64,000 nt of DNA from G963665185 sp963665185 (lineage in GTDB: Bacteria; Desulfobacterota; Desulfovibrionia; Desulfovibrionales; Desulfovibrionaceae). The stretch covers positions 1-64,000 of the forward strand of contig CAXXPO010000021.1 of NCBI GenBank assembly GCA_963665185.2, written 5' to 3'. Of the stretch, positions 16,245-25,627 are shown one piece after another. Made by a program: the position numbers and the translations under genes. How positions within the stretch are numbered: the first letter of the stretch is position 1; each line of letters opens with the position of its first letter. A model generated the notes under the pieces. The model saw nothing but the letters and a program-made list of their open reading frames with translations. It was not told the DNA's origin and searched no databases.

Positions 16245-16715
16245 ATGCCTCGTAAAGGTTCTGTCCCCAAGAGGGCGATTCTTCCCGATCCAAAGTTTCG
16301 TAGCGTGCTTGCTACGCGCTTTATCAATCGAATGATGTTTGATGGCAAGAAGGGCACAGCCGAGAAGATTTTCTACTCGTGCCTTGATATCCTGGCTGAA
16401 AAGTCCGGTGAAGAGCCCATTAGAGCATTCGAAAAGGCAGTGGACAACGTCAAGCCCCATGTCGAGGTCAAATCCCGGCGTGTCGGCGGCGCAACGTATC
16501 AGGTTCCCGTTGAAGTGCGGCCCGACCGCCAATCCACCCTGGCAATTCGCTGGCTTATCGCCTTCGCGCGTTCCCGCGGTGAGAAGGGCATGGTCTCCAA
16601 GCTTTCCAACGAACTCCTGGATGCATTCAATAATCGCGGTGGTGCGGTGAAGAAGAAAGAAGATACCCATCGCATGGCTGACGCGAACAAAGCGTTTGCG
16701 CATTATCGCTGGTAG
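16245..16715 (+). CDS. rpsG: Ribosomal protein S7
   Basis: A 156-residue primary 16S rRNA-binding protein of the 30S head. It shows MPRKGSVPKRAILPDPKF, GGATYQVPVEVRP and the C-terminal THRMADANKAFAHYRW, all typical. It is 15 bases after rpsL. Its stop overlaps the ribosome site (TAGGAG) of fusA, which suggests coupled translation. Confidence 0.98.
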   Translation: MPRKGSVPKRAILPDPKFRSVLATRFINRMMFDGKKGTAEKIFYSCLDILAEKSGEEPIRAFEKAVDNVKPHVEVKSRRVGGATYQVPVEVRPDRQSTLAIRWLIAFARSRGEKGMVSKLSNELLDAFNNRGGAVKKKEDTHRMADANKAFAHYRW

Positions 16716-16726
16716 GAGACGAGCAA

Positions 16727-18796
16727 GTGTCACGAGTCGTTCCCATTCCCAAGCAGCGCAATATCGGCATCATGGCGCACATCGATGCCGGTAAGACCAC
16801 CACTACAGAACGCATTCTGTTTTATACTGGTGTTTCGCACAAGATAGGTGAAGTCCATGACGGCGAAGCCACAATGGACTGGATGGCCCAGGAGCAGGAG
16901 CGTGGTATCACCATCACTTCTGCGGCCACCACCTGCTTCTGGCGTGAACACCGTATCAATATAATCGATACTCCGGGCCACGTCGACTTCACCATGGAAG
17001 TTGAACGCGCTCTGCGTGTTCTCGATGGTGCAGTCGCCGTCTTCGACGCAGTGGCTGGTGTACAACCTCAGAGTGAAACTGTTTGGCGCCAGGCCGACCG
17101 GTACAATGTCCCGCGCATCGCGTTCATCAACAAGATGGACCGTGTCGGTGCCGATTTTTATCGGTCGGTGGGTACTATTGTGGATCGGCTCGGAGCCAAG
17201 GCTGTTCCCTTGCAAGTCCCCATGGGGGCGGAAGACGAGTTTTATGGCGTAATCGATCTGGTGGAAGGCAAGGCCTGCATCTTTGATGCAGAGGATGCCG
17301 GAAAAGTAGTCGAGCTTGATGCAATTCCCGAGGAATTCATGGACAAGTTCGACGAAATGCGCCTTGAAATGCTCGAAGCCATTGCCGAAGAAGACGAAAG
17401 CCTGATGGAAAAATATCTCGGCGGCGAAGAGCTTTCCGCCGAGGAGTTGCGCACGGGTATCCGCAAGGCCACCTGCAGCCTGACCATCTGCCCGGTTTTC
17501 TGCGGTTCCGCTTTCAAGAACAAGGGTGTGCAGCCTCTGCTCGACGCTGTCATCGATTATCTGCCATCTCCCGACCAGGTCAAGGCCATGGTCGGCCTTG
17601 AGCCGGGAACGGAAAAGGAAATTCCTTGCCCTTGCAAGGATGACGTTCCTTTGGCCGCGCTGGCCTTCAAGCTGATGACCGACCCCTTTGTGGGACACCT
17701 GACCTTCCTGCGCATTTATTCCGGTCATATCGAATCCGGCATGACCGTCATCAATGCCAAGAACGAGAAAAAGGAACGCATTGGTCGTTTGCTTAAGATG
17801 CACGCCAACAAGCGTGAGGAAATAAAATGGGCAGGCGCGGGAGACATCGTCGCTGCCGTCGGTCTGAAGACCGCGGCGACCGGCGACACCCTGTGTGATC
17901 CCAAAACCCCGATTCTGCTCGAGTCCCTGGACATTCCCGAGCCGGTTATCGAGGTTGCCATTGAGCCCAAGTCCAAGGCGGACCGCGACACACTGACGGA
18001 TGGATTGGCCAAGCTGGCCAAGGAAGACCCGTCCTTCCGCGTGAAGTCCGACGACGAAACCGGCCAGACTCTGATTGCCGGCATGGGCGAATTGCATCTT
18101 GAAATCATTGTTGACCGTCTGTTGCGCGAGTTCAATGTCAACGCCAACGTGGGCGCGCCCCGCGTTGCCTACCGTGAAACCATCACGGCTGCTTCCGACG
18201 TTGACCACAAGTACGCCAAACAGTCTGGTGGCCGCGGCCAGTACGGTCACGTTTGTATCAAGATCGAGCCCAACCCGGAAAGCGGTTACGAGTTCGTGGA
18301 TTCCATCAAGGGCGGAGTCATTCCCAAGGAATACATTCCCGCCGTTGACAAAGGTATTCAGGACGCTCTCAAAGGCGGCGTAATGGCCGGATATCCCATC
18401 GTGGACCTGAAAGTGGAACTGCATTTCGGTTCCTTCCACGAAGTGGACTCCTCGGAGCAGGCGTTCTACATCGCCGGTTCCATGGCCGTTAAGGAAGCCA
18501 TCCGCAAGGCCAAGCCTGTGCTGCTCGAGCCCATCATGGGCGTCGAGGTGGTTACTCCCGAAGAGTACCTTGGCGATGTCATGGGCGATCTCAACGGCCG
18601 CCGCGGTCGTGTCTCGGGTATGGAAGCCATCGTTGGCTCGCAAGTCATTTCTGCCATGGTGCCTCTGTCCGAAATGTTCGGATACGCCACAGACCTTCGG
18701 TCCAAGACCCAGGGTCGTGCGACGTTCACCATGCAGTTTGACCACTACGAACAGGTTCCGGCCAGCCTGGCGGAAGAAATCGTCAAGAAGCAGTAA
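16727..18796 (+). CDS. fusA: Elongation factor G
   Basis: The 689-residue GTPase drives ribosomal translocation. GTPase motifs AHIDAGKTTTTERIL, DTPGHVDFT and NKMD are present, followed by the EF-G domains II-V (for example SGGRGQYGHVCIKIEP and MGDLNGRRGRVSGM). The start is GTG with TAGGAG upstream. It is full length and sits in the standard rpsL-rpsG-fusA-tuf order. Confidence 0.98.
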   Translation: MSRVVPIPKQRNIGIMAHIDAGKTTTTERILFYTGVSHKIGEVHDGEATMDWMAQEQERGITITSAATTCFWREHRINIIDTPGHVDFTMEVERALRVLDGAVAVFDAVAGVQPQSETVWRQADRYNVPRIAFINKMDRVGADFYRSVGTIVDRLGAKAVPLQVPMGAEDEFYGVIDLVEGKACIFDAEDAGKVVELDAIPEEFMDKFDEMRLEMLEAIAEEDESLMEKYLGGEELSAEELRTGIRKATCSLTICPVFCGSAFKNKGVQPLLDAVIDYLPSPDQVKAMVGLEPGTEKEIPCPCKDDVPLAALAFKLMTDPFVGHLTFLRIYSGHIESGMTVINAKNEKKERIGRLLKMHANKREEIKWAGAGDIVAAVGLKTAATGDTLCDPKTPILLESLDIPEPVIEVAIEPKSKADRDTLTDGLAKLAKEDPSFRVKSDDETGQTLIAGMGELHLEIIVDRLLREFNVNANVGAPRVAYRETITAASDVDHKYAKQSGGRGQYGHVCIKIEPNPESGYEFVDSIKGGVIPKEYIPAVDKGIQDALKGGVMAGYPIVDLKVELHFGSFHEVDSSEQAFYIAGSMAVKEAIRKAKPVLLEPIMGVEVVTPEEYLGDVMGDLNGRRGRVSGMEAIVGSQVISAMVPLSEMFGYATDLRSKTQGRATFTMQFDHYEQVPASLAEEIVKKQ

Positions 18797-18808
18797 GGGA
18801 GGCCACCC

Positions 18809-20002
18809 ATGAGTAAAGCGAAATTTGAGCGGACCAAACCGCATGTTAACATTGGCACCATCGGTCACATCGACCATGGCAAGACCACACTGACCGCAGC
18901 CATCACCAAGACCATGTCTATGAAGGGTGGCGGCAAGTACGTGGCATTCGACGAGATCGACAAGGCTCCCGAAGAAAAAGAACGCGGCATCACCATTGCC
19001 ACGGCGCACGTGGAGTACGAGACGGCCAAACGTCACTATGCCCACGTGGACTGCCCCGGTCACGCCGACTACATCAAGAACATGATCACTGGCGCGGCCC
19101 AGATGGACGGTGCCATTCTCGTGTGCGCCGCCACCGACGGCCCCATGCCCCAGACCCGTGAGCACATCCTGCTCGCCCGTCAGGTCGGCGTGCCCAGCAT
19201 CGTGGTTTTTCTGAACAAGTGCGACATGGTCGACGACGAGGAACTTCTGGAACTGGTGGACATGGAAATCCGTGAACTGCTGGACATCTATGAATTCCCG
19301 GGCGACGACACGCCGATTATCCGCGGCTCCGCCTTGAAGGCTCTCGAGTCCGACAATGCAGATTCCGATGAGTGCAAGCCCATTTTCGAACTGATGGACG
19401 CCTGCGACTCTTTCATCCCCGAGCCCGAGCGCGACATCGACCGTCCGTTCCTGATGCCCATCGAAGACGTCTTCTCCATTTCCGGCCGCGGCACCGTCGT
19501 GACCGGTCGTGTGGAACGCGGCATCGTCAAGGTCGGCGACGAAGTCGCGATCATCGGCATCAAGGACACCGTAAAGACGACCTGCACGGGCGTTGAAATG
19601 TTCCGCAAGCTGCTCGATCAGGGGCAGGCCGGCGACAACGTTGGTGTCCTGCTGCGCGGCGTGAAGCGCGAAGACGTGGAACGCGGCCAGGTTCTGGCTG
19701 TTCCCGGCTCCATCACCCCGCATGTGAAATTCAAGGCCGAAGTTTATGTCCTGAGCAAGGAAGAAGGCGGACGTCATACCCCGTTCTTCTCCGGTTACCG
19801 CCCCCAGTTCTACTTCCGTACCACTGACATCACCGGTGTCGTTACCCTGGAAGAAGGCGTGGAAATGGTCATGCCCGGCGACAACGCGACCTTTAACGTC
19901 GAACTGATCGCCCCCATCGCCATGGAACTTGGCCTGCGCTTCGCCATCCGCGAAGGCGGCCGCACCGTCGGCGCTGGCGTGGTCTCGGAAATTACGGAGT
20001 AA
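18809..20002 (+). CDS. tuf: Elongation factor Tu, copy 2
   Basis: This 397-residue EF-Tu carries the same GTPase motifs as copy 1 (GHIDHGKT, DCPGHADY, NKCD). Differences from copy 1 seen by eye are M for L before SMKGGGK, AK for SN before RHYAH, N for S in ESDNADS, and E for K in PEPERDID. A GGAGG site lies just before the ATG. It sits between fusA and rpsJ, the str-operon position. Confidence 0.98.
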   Translation: MSKAKFERTKPHVNIGTIGHIDHGKTTLTAAITKTMSMKGGGKYVAFDEIDKAPEEKERGITIATAHVEYETAKRHYAHVDCPGHADYIKNMITGAAQMDGAILVCAATDGPMPQTREHILLARQVGVPSIVVFLNKCDMVDDEELLELVDMEIRELLDIYEFPGDDTPIIRGSALKALESDNADSDECKPIFELMDACDSFIPEPERDIDRPFLMPIEDVFSISGRGTVVTGRVERGIVKVGDEVAIIGIKDTVKTTCTGVEMFRKLLDQGQAGDNVGVLLRGVKREDVERGQVLAVPGSITPHVKFKAEVYVLSKEEGGRHTPFFSGYRPQFYFRTTDITGVVTLEEGVEMVMPGDNATFNVELIAPIAMELGLRFAIREGGRTVGAGVVSEITE

Positions 20003-20009
20003 GTTCGAT

Positions 20010-20327
20010 ATGGCAACTATGACCAGCGACCGCATTCGCATTAAGCTGAAGGCTTTTGATTACAGGATTCTCGACAAGGCTGTGGCTGAAATCGTTGACA
20101 CCGCCCGCAATACCGGTGCTGCCATCGCAGGACCCATTCCGCTGCCTACCGAGTTCCACAAGGACACCATCCAGAAGAGCGTACACGTGGACAAAAAATC
20201 CCGCGAGCAGTTCGAGCTGCGCGTTCACAAACGCCTGCTCGACATCCTCGAACCCACGCAACAGACGGTGGACGCCCTTGGCAAGCTGAGCCTGCCTGCC
20301 GGCGTGGATGTGGAAATCAAACTCTAG
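20010..20327 (+). CDS. rpsJ: Ribosomal protein S10
   Basis: A 105-residue 30S protein, also known as NusE in antitermination. Blocks RIRIKLKAFDYRILDKAV, GPIPLPT and EQFELRVHKRLLDI are typical. The ATG at 20010 uses the GGAG at the end of tuf2 as ribosome site; a second ATG at 20019 is possible and would remove three residues. It starts the S10 gene block with no gap from tuf2. Confidence 0.96.
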   Translation: MATMTSDRIRIKLKAFDYRILDKAVAEIVDTARNTGAAIAGPIPLPTEFHKDTIQKSVHVDKKSREQFELRVHKRLLDILEPTQQTVDALGKLSLPAGVDVEIKL

Positions 20328-20337
20328 AGAGGATGTC

Positions 20338-20970
20338 ATGGCTGGCTATCTTGGAATACTTGGCCGCAAACTCGGCATGACTCGCATTTTTGCGGATGAC
20401 GGCACAATCACTCCGGTGACTGTCGTCAGCGCAGGACCTTGCCCTGTCATCCAGAAGAAGGCGGCCGATACAGACGGATACATTGCTTTGCAGATTGCCT
20501 ATGATCCGGCGGAAGAGCGTAAGTGCTCCAAGCCCATGTCCGGGCACTTCGGCAAAGTAGGCAAAGGCGCTTTCAAGACCCTCCGCGAACTGCGCATCGA
20601 CAGCGTCGATGAGTTCGAAGTGGGTCAGGAGCTGACCGTGGATATGTTTACGCCCGGCGAAAAGGTGAAAATCACCGGCACGTCCAAAGGCAAAGGCTTT
20701 CAGGGCGTTATGAAACGCTGGAACTTTGCGGGACAGCGTGCCTCTCACGGCGCGGAAAAGGTTCACCGTGCCCCCGGGTCGGTGGGTAACTGCACCGAGC
20801 CCGGTCGCATCTGGAAGAACAAGAAGATGCCTGGGCATATGGGCGATCGCCGCGTCACCTACAAGAATCTTGAGATCGTTGCCGTTCGTCCCGAAGACAA
20901 CGTTATCCTGATCAAAGGCCAGATTCCCGGCGCCAAGGGCGGCCTGGTCATGGTCCGCAAGCAGGGATAA
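20338..20970 (+). CDS. rplC: Ribosomal protein L3
   Basis: A 210-residue protein near the peptidyl-transferase centre. It begins MAGYLGILGRKLGMTRIF and shows TSKGKGFQGVMKRWNF and MPGHMGDRRVTYKNL. The ATG at 20338 follows GAGAGGATG and gives the normal start; the 10 extra codons upstream overlap rpsJ. It is ten bases after rpsJ. Confidence 0.98.
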   Translation: MAGYLGILGRKLGMTRIFADDGTITPVTVVSAGPCPVIQKKAADTDGYIALQIAYDPAEERKCSKPMSGHFGKVGKGAFKTLRELRIDSVDEFEVGQELTVDMFTPGEKVKITGTSKGKGFQGVMKRWNFAGQRASHGAEKVHRAPGSVGNCTEPGRIWKNKKMPGHMGDRRVTYKNLEIVAVRPEDNVILIKGQIPGAKGGLVMVRKQG

Positions 20971-20980
20971 AGGTGAGTCA

Positions 20981-21601
20981 ATGGCTGTTGTAAAAGTAGT
21001 GAATCAGACAAACGCGGAAGTCGGCACGTTTGACCTTGCCGATGAAGTGTTCGGCGTTGAAGTCAAGCCCGAGATTCTGAATCTCGTTGTCCGCGCCCAG
21101 CGTGCGGCCATGCGGGCGGGTACACATGCCGTGAAGAACCGCAGTGCGGTTCATGGCGGCGGCCGCAAGCCCTGGCGCCAGAAAGGCACCGGTCGGGCTC
21201 GCGCAGGAACGATCCGTTCCCCGCTGTGGCGTGGAGGCGGTGTGGTCTTCGGACCCACACCCCGCGACTACGGGTTCAAGATCAATAAGAAGGTCCGGGC
21301 GCTGGCCATGAAAATGGCACTTTCCAGCCGGGCCGCCGATGAAAAACTGACCGTTGTGGACAAGCTTGAACTGGCAGAGATCAAGACCAAGCTGGTCAGC
21401 GAGATCGCCGGCAAGCTCGGACTGAGAAAAGCCTTGATTGTTGTGGGTGAGCCTGATAATACTCTCGCTCTTTCGGCCCGGAACATTGAGGGGCTGAAGG
21501 TTCTCGAAGCCGACAAGCTCAATGTCTATGACATCCTGCGCTACCCCCAACTGGTTATGCTGCAAGGCGCCGTTGAAAGCGTGCAGGAGAGGTTGAAGTA
21601 A
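20981..21601 (+). CDS. rplD: Ribosomal protein L4
   Basis: A 206-residue protein lining the exit tunnel. The long-loop motif KPWRQKGTGRARAGTIRSPLWRGGG is present, cut here to its key parts, and the C-terminus is normal. In E. coli L4 represses the S10 operon by attenuation; no such leader is evident here because the operon is fused to str. It is one base upstream of rplW. Confidence 0.97.
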   Translation: MAVVKVVNQTNAEVGTFDLADEVFGVEVKPEILNLVVRAQRAAMRAGTHAVKNRSAVHGGGRKPWRQKGTGRARAGTIRSPLWRGGGVVFGPTPRDYGFKINKKVRALAMKMALSSRAADEKLTVVDKLELAEIKTKLVSEIAGKLGLRKALIVVGEPDNTLALSARNIEGLKVLEADKLNVYDILRYPQLVMLQGAVESVQERLK

Positions 21602-21602
21602 G

Positions 21603-21893
21603 ATGGACTACACGCAAATTCTCGTCAAGCCGGTGATTTCCGAAAAAGCGACCTTCCTCAAAGAGGAAGCTGGTCAGGTGACGTTTTACGTTCATCCTTT
21701 GGCCAACAAAATCGAAATCAAAAAGGCTGTAGAGCGCGCGTTCGACGTCAAGGTCGTTACGGTGAACGTCGCAAGGAAGAGGCCCATGCCCCGCAAAAAA
21801 TGGGGTAAGGTTGTTGGGCGTGAGTCCGGACATAAAAAAGCATACGTGACGCTCGCCGAAGGCGAGAAGATCGAGTTTTTTGAAGGAGTGTAA
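21603..21893 (+). CDS. rplW: Ribosomal protein L23
   Basis: A 96-residue protein at the tunnel exit, a docking site for SRP and trigger factor in E. coli. The start MDYTQILVKPVISEKAT and the block KIEIKKAVERAFDVKVVTVN are typical. Spacing to rplD and rplB is one and three bases. Confidence 0.97.
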   Translation: MDYTQILVKPVISEKATFLKEEAGQVTFYVHPLANKIEIKKAVERAFDVKVVTVNVARKRPMPRKKWGKVVGRESGHKKAYVTLAEGEKIEFFEGV

Positions 21894-21896
21894 ACC

Positions 21897-22727
21897 ATGG
21901 CCGTGCGTAAGCTGAAGCCGACCTCTCCGGGCTGCCGCTTTCAGACGATTTCCACTTTCGAGGATATCGACAAGAAGGCGCCCGAGAAGTCGCTGACGGT
22001 CGGCCTGACCAAAAAGGCCGGTCGCAATAACAATGGCCGGGTCACGTCCCGTCGTCGTGGCGGTGGGCATAAGCGCCTGTACCGCGTCATCGACTTCAAA
22101 CGGAACAAATTCGACGTGCCGGCCACTGTCGCCAGCGTGGAATACGATCCCAACCGCAGCGCCCGCATCGCGCTGCTCAACTATGCCGATGGCGAGAAGC
22201 GCTATATTCTCGCTCCGGTTGGCGTAAGTGTCGGAGATCAACTCATCTCCGGTGACGGCGCCGACATCAAACCCGGCAATTCGTTGAACTTGGGGAAGAT
22301 TCCCACGGGCACCGTGGTGCATAATATCGAACTGTACCCTGGCAAGGGCGGACAAATGTGCCGGTCTGCCGGGACGTACGCCCAGCTTGTGGCGAAAGAC
22401 GGCAAATACGCCCTGCTTCGCCTTCCTTCCGGGGAAATCCGCAACGTCCTGGCTACTTGCCGGGCCACTGTGGGACAGGTCGGGAATGTTCACCATGAGA
22501 AGATCACCCTGGGCAAGGCGGGCCGCAATCGTTGGCTTGGCCGTCGTCCCAAGGTTCGCGGCGTGGCCATGAACCCGGTCGACCATCCGCTCGGCGGTGG
22601 TGAGGGTCGCTCTTCGGGCGGTCGTCACCCATGCACCCCGTGGGGCAAGCCGACTAAGGGTTACAAGACGCGGAATCGCAACAAAGCGTCTTCCAGGTTA
22701 ATCGTGAAGCGCCGTGGTCAGAAATAG
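21897..22727 (+). CDS. rplB: Ribosomal protein L2
   Basis: A 276-residue primary rRNA-binding protein needed for subunit joining and peptidyl transfer. RNA-binding blocks GRVTSRRRGGGHKRLYR, KAGRNRWLGRRPKVRG and MNPVDHPLGGGEGRSSGG are intact, including the key histidine in VDHPLGGGEG. The length is normal. The ATG follows GAAGGAGTG. Confidence 0.98.
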   Translation: MAVRKLKPTSPGCRFQTISTFEDIDKKAPEKSLTVGLTKKAGRNNNGRVTSRRRGGGHKRLYRVIDFKRNKFDVPATVASVEYDPNRSARIALLNYADGEKRYILAPVGVSVGDQLISGDGADIKPGNSLNLGKIPTGTVVHNIELYPGKGGQMCRSAGTYAQLVAKDGKYALLRLPSGEIRNVLATCRATVGQVGNVHHEKITLGKAGRNRWLGRRPKVRGVAMNPVDHPLGGGEGRSSGGRHPCTPWGKPTKGYKTRNRNKASSRLIVKRRGQK

Positions 22728-22736
22728 GAGTAAGGC

Positions 22737-23012
22737 ATGCCGAGGTCACTGAAAAAAGGTCCCTTTGTGGACGGCCACCTGATCAAGAAGATCGAGAAGG
22801 CGAACGAAACACAGGATCGTCGGGTCATCAAGACCTGGTCCCGTCGTTCCACCATTCTTCCCGATATGGTCGGCATGACCTTCGCCGTTCACAACGGCAA
22901 GAAATTCATCCCTGTGTTCGTCACTGAGAACATGGTAGGTCACAAGATGGGCGAATTTTCTCCCACGCGTACCTACTATGGTCACGCTGCGGATAAGAAG
23001 AGCAAGAGGTAG
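22737..23012 (+). CDS. rpsS: Ribosomal protein S19
   Basis: A 91-residue 30S head protein. It reads MPRSLKKGPFVDGHLIKKI, then RSTILPDMVGMTFAVHNGKKF and a C-terminal GEFSPTRTYYGH. All are family signatures and length is standard. It is nine bases after rplB. Confidence 0.98.
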   Translation: MPRSLKKGPFVDGHLIKKIEKANETQDRRVIKTWSRRSTILPDMVGMTFAVHNGKKFIPVFVTENMVGHKMGEFSPTRTYYGHAADKKSKR

Positions 23013-23025
23013 GGGGATCAGGACT

Positions 23026-23358
23026 ATGGAAGCAAGAGCAGTCGCCAAGTTCATTCGCGTATCCCCGCAGAAGAGCCGCTTGGTCGCCAAAAACGTAAAG
23101 GGAATGGGCATCGAGGACGCCATGAACGTCCTTCGCTTTTCCCCGCAAAAGGCAGCCAAGATCATCGGAAAGGTTCTGCATTCTGCCGTTGCCAATGCCG
23201 AGCAATTGCCCGGCATGGACATCGATTCGCTGTACGTGAAGAACATCATCATCAATGAAGGACCCACCTGGAAGCGCATCATGCCCCGAGCAATGGGCCG
23301 TGCATACAGGATTCTGAAACGGACCAGCCATATTACTGTCGTCCTGGACGAAGGGTAA
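23026..23358 (+). CDS. rplV: Ribosomal protein L22
   Basis: A 110-residue protein with a long tunnel loop. It shows EARAVAKFIRVSPQKSRLV at the start and the C-terminal loop AMGRAYRILKRTSHITVVL. The ATG at 23026 follows GGGGGATCAGG; the frame open upstream overlaps rpsS and is not used. Confidence 0.97.
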   Translation: MEARAVAKFIRVSPQKSRLVAKNVKGMGIEDAMNVLRFSPQKAAKIIGKVLHSAVANAEQLPGMDIDSLYVKNIIINEGPTWKRIMPRAMGRAYRILKRTSHITVVLDEG

Positions 23359-23367
23359 GAGGACGCT

Positions 23368-24006
23368 ATGGGACAAAAAGTACATCCCTACGGATTCAGG
23401 CTTGGGTACAACAAGAATTGGATTTCCCGCTGGTACAGCAGGAAAGAGTACCCCGCCTTCGTGGTTGAGGACGACAAAATTCGGAAGTTCGTCAAAAAGA
23501 CCCTGTTCCATGCCGGCATCGCCAAAATCGAGATTGAGCGCGCTGGTGGCAAGGTCCGTCTGATTCTGCACACTGCGCGTCCCGGTATTGTTATCGGACG
23601 CAAGGGTGCCGAAATCGAGAAGATCAGGGATCAACTGCGTAAAAAATTTCAAAAGGAATTCAGCATTGAGGTCATCGAGATTCGTCGTCCCGAGACCGAT
23701 GCCCAGCTTGTGGCCGAGAACATCGCCACCCAGCTGGAACGCCGTGTTGCCTTCCGCCGCGCTATGAAGCGTACGGTGGGAGTTGCCCGGAAGTTTGGAG
23801 CCGAAGGCATCAAGGTTTTCTGCGCGGGCCGTCTGGCCGGTGCTGAAATCGCCCGCTCCGAATGGTATCGCGACGGACGCGTACCCCTGCAAACGCTGCG
23901 TGCTGACATGGATTATGGTTTTGCCATCGCTCAGACCACCTATGGTGTCATCGGCATCAAAGTGTGGATCTTCAAGGGCGAGATTCTCGATGAGGTGGAA
24001 CAATAA
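23368..24006 (+). CDS. rpsC: Ribosomal protein S3
   Basis: A 212-residue protein at the mRNA entry channel. The start MGQKVHPYGFRLGYNK and the KH-domain motif GRKGAEIEKIRDQLRK (with preceding RPGIVI) are present. The last base of its stop is the first base of rplP, so translation is probably coupled. Confidence 0.98.
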   Translation: MGQKVHPYGFRLGYNKNWISRWYSRKEYPAFVVEDDKIRKFVKKTLFHAGIAKIEIERAGGKVRLILHTARPGIVIGRKGAEIEKIRDQLRKKFQKEFSIEVIEIRRPETDAQLVAENIATQLERRVAFRRAMKRTVGVARKFGAEGIKVFCAGRLAGAEIARSEWYRDGRVPLQTLRADMDYGFAIAQTTYGVIGIKVWIFKGEILDEVEQ

Positions 24007-24425
24007 TGCAGCTTTCTCCGAAAAAAACCAAATTCCGGAAGCGTCAGAAGGGACGCCTGCGCGGCAAGGCCTTGCGCGGGAGCACCGTCGCTTTCGGCGA
24101 CATCGGTCTGAAGGCCCTGACTCCCGGCAAGCTTACGTCGCAGCAGATCGAGGCTGCGCGTATTGCCATCAACCGGCACGTCAAGCGCGGCGGAAAAGTA
24201 TGGATTCGTGTCTTCCCGGACATGCCCATCACAGCCAAGCCCGCTGAAGTCCGTCAGGGTAAAGGTAAAGGCGCTCCCGTGGGCTGGGTTGCTCCCGTGC
24301 GTCCGGGCCGCGTTTTGTATGAAATCAAAGGCGTGGACCTGGAAACGGCCAAAGAGGCGTTGATCAGGGCTTCCCACAAGCTGCCCATCAAGACCTCCAT
24401 TGTGGTCAAGGAGGGTCTTGAATAA
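24006..24425 (+). CDS. rplP: Ribosomal protein L16
   Basis: A 139-residue protein near the tRNA elbow. It begins MQLSPKKTKFRKRQKGRL and contains GKVWIRVFPD, KPAEVRQGKGKG and the C-terminal SHKLPIKT. It overlaps rpsC and rpmC by one base each (TAATG), a typical coupling. Confidence 0.98.
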   Translation: MQLSPKKTKFRKRQKGRLRGKALRGSTVAFGDIGLKALTPGKLTSQQIEAARIAINRHVKRGGKVWIRVFPDMPITAKPAEVRQGKGKGAPVGWVAPVRPGRVLYEIKGVDLETAKEALIRASHKLPIKTSIVVKEGLE

Positions 24426-24619
24426 TGAAGATTAACGAGCTGAAGTCCCTTGATGAAAAGGCTTTGGTGGAAAAGCTGGGTGAGTTCCGCAAGGAATTGT
24501 TCAACCTGCGTTTTCAGCACAGCACGGCCCAGCTTGAGCAGACCCATAAGCTCAAGGACGTCAAGCAGACTATCGCACGCATTCTGACCGTGATGCACGA
24601 AAAGAGAGTTGGAGCCTAG
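24425..24619 (+). CDS. rpmC: Ribosomal protein L29
   Basis: A 64-residue two-helix protein at the tunnel exit. It reads MKINELKSLDEKALVEKL, ELFNLRFQHSTAQLE and IARILTVMHEK. Length and position between rplP and rpsQ are standard. Confidence 0.96.
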   Translation: MKINELKSLDEKALVEKLGEFRKELFNLRFQHSTAQLEQTHKLKDVKQTIARILTVMHEKRVGA

Positions 24620-24621
24620 TC

Positions 24622-24891
24622 ATGGGTGAAAGCGTAGAAATCAAAAGCAACAAGCGGGTGCTGACAGGTACTGTTGTCAGCGACAAGAACGACAAGACCA
24701 TCGTGGTCCGCGTCGAAACACTTGTGAAGCATCCGCTCTACAAGAAGTACATCCGCCGCAGGAAAAAGTTCATGGCCCATGATCCGGCCAATGACTGCGG
24801 AATCGGCGACAAGGTTCAAATCATTGAATCGCGTCCGCTGAGCGCCCGCAAGCGGTGGCAACTTTTGCGCGTCGTCGAAAAAGCGGTATAG
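24622..24891 (+). CDS. rpsQ: Ribosomal protein S17
   Basis: An 89-residue OB-fold 16S-binding protein. The blocks NKRVLTGTVVSDKNDKTIVV, VKHPLYKKYIRRRKKFMAHD and GDKVQIIESRPLSARKRW are typical. It starts two bases after the rpmC stop. Confidence 0.97.
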   Translation: MGESVEIKSNKRVLTGTVVSDKNDKTIVVRVETLVKHPLYKKYIRRRKKFMAHDPANDCGIGDKVQIIESRPLSARKRWQLLRVVEKAV

Positions 24892-24902
24892 GGGAGTTAG
24901 CC

Positions 24903-25271
24903 ATGATCCAAGTACAGACCAATCTTGATGTGGCCGACAACTCTGGTGCCAAGAAAGTTCAGTGCATCAAGGTACTGGGCGGCAGCAAGAGGCGGTATGC
25001 CAGTGTCGGAGACATTATTGTCGTTTCCGTCAAAGAGGCCATGCCGCACACCAAGGTGAAGAAGGGCGATGTAATGAAAGCCGTTGTGGTCCGGACCAAG
25101 AAGGAAATCGGACGTCCCGACGGCACATACATCAAGTTCGACAACAACTCGGCAGTGATCCTGTCCGGCCAGGGGGAACCTGTCGGCACACGTATCTTCG
25201 GCCCTGTTGCCCGCGAGCTTCGCCAAAAGAACTTCATGAAGATCGTCTCCCTGGCCCCCGAGGTCCTGTAG
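24903..25271 (+). CDS. rplN: Ribosomal protein L14
   Basis: A 122-residue subunit-interface protein. It begins MIQVQTNLDVADNSGAKKVQ and contains GDIIVVSVKEA, then GTRIFGPVARELR. The ATG at 24903 follows GGGGAG and gives exactly the family start; the longer frame overlaps rpsQ. Confidence 0.98.
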   Translation: MIQVQTNLDVADNSGAKKVQCIKVLGGSKRRYASVGDIIVVSVKEAMPHTKVKKGDVMKAVVVRTKKEIGRPDGTYIKFDNNSAVILSGQGEPVGTRIFGPVARELRQKNFMKIVSLAPEVL

Positions 25272-25289
25272 GAGATGGGTGAGGCAGCC

Positions 25290-25619
25290 ATGAAAGCCAA
25301 CACGTTCCGCGTCCGCAAGGACGATAAGGTCGAGGTTCTGGCCGGCAAAGACAAAGGCAAAGTCGGCAAGGTCCTCAAAATTGACAGAAAGCACGACAGG
25401 GTGATTGTTGAAAAGGTGAACATGGTCAAACGCCACACCAAAGGCAATCCTTATTCCGGCCAGCAGGGCGGAATCATGGAGAAGGAATCTCCGATTCATG
25501 TCTCCAATGTCGCTGTTATTTGCGATGCATGCACCAAAGCTACTCGCGTGGGCTATCGCTACACCGAGGACGGCGACAAGGTGCGCTTCTGCAAAAAGTG
25601 CAACGAGATAATCAAGTAG
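25290..25619 (+). CDS. rplX: Ribosomal protein L24
   Basis: A 109-residue KOW protein that starts 50S assembly. The motif VRKDDKVEVLAGKDKGKVGK is the KOW signature, and the C-terminal half shows two CxxC pairs (ICDACTK, CKKC). The ATG at 25290 is preferred because GTGAGG precedes it and family length fits; an in-frame ATG at 25275 would add five residues. Confidence 0.95.
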   Translation: MKANTFRVRKDDKVEVLAGKDKGKVGKVLKIDRKHDRVIVEKVNMVKRHTKGNPYSGQQGGIMEKESPIHVSNVAVICDACTKATRVGYRYTEDGDKVRFCKKCNEIIK

Positions 25620-25627
25620 GAATGACC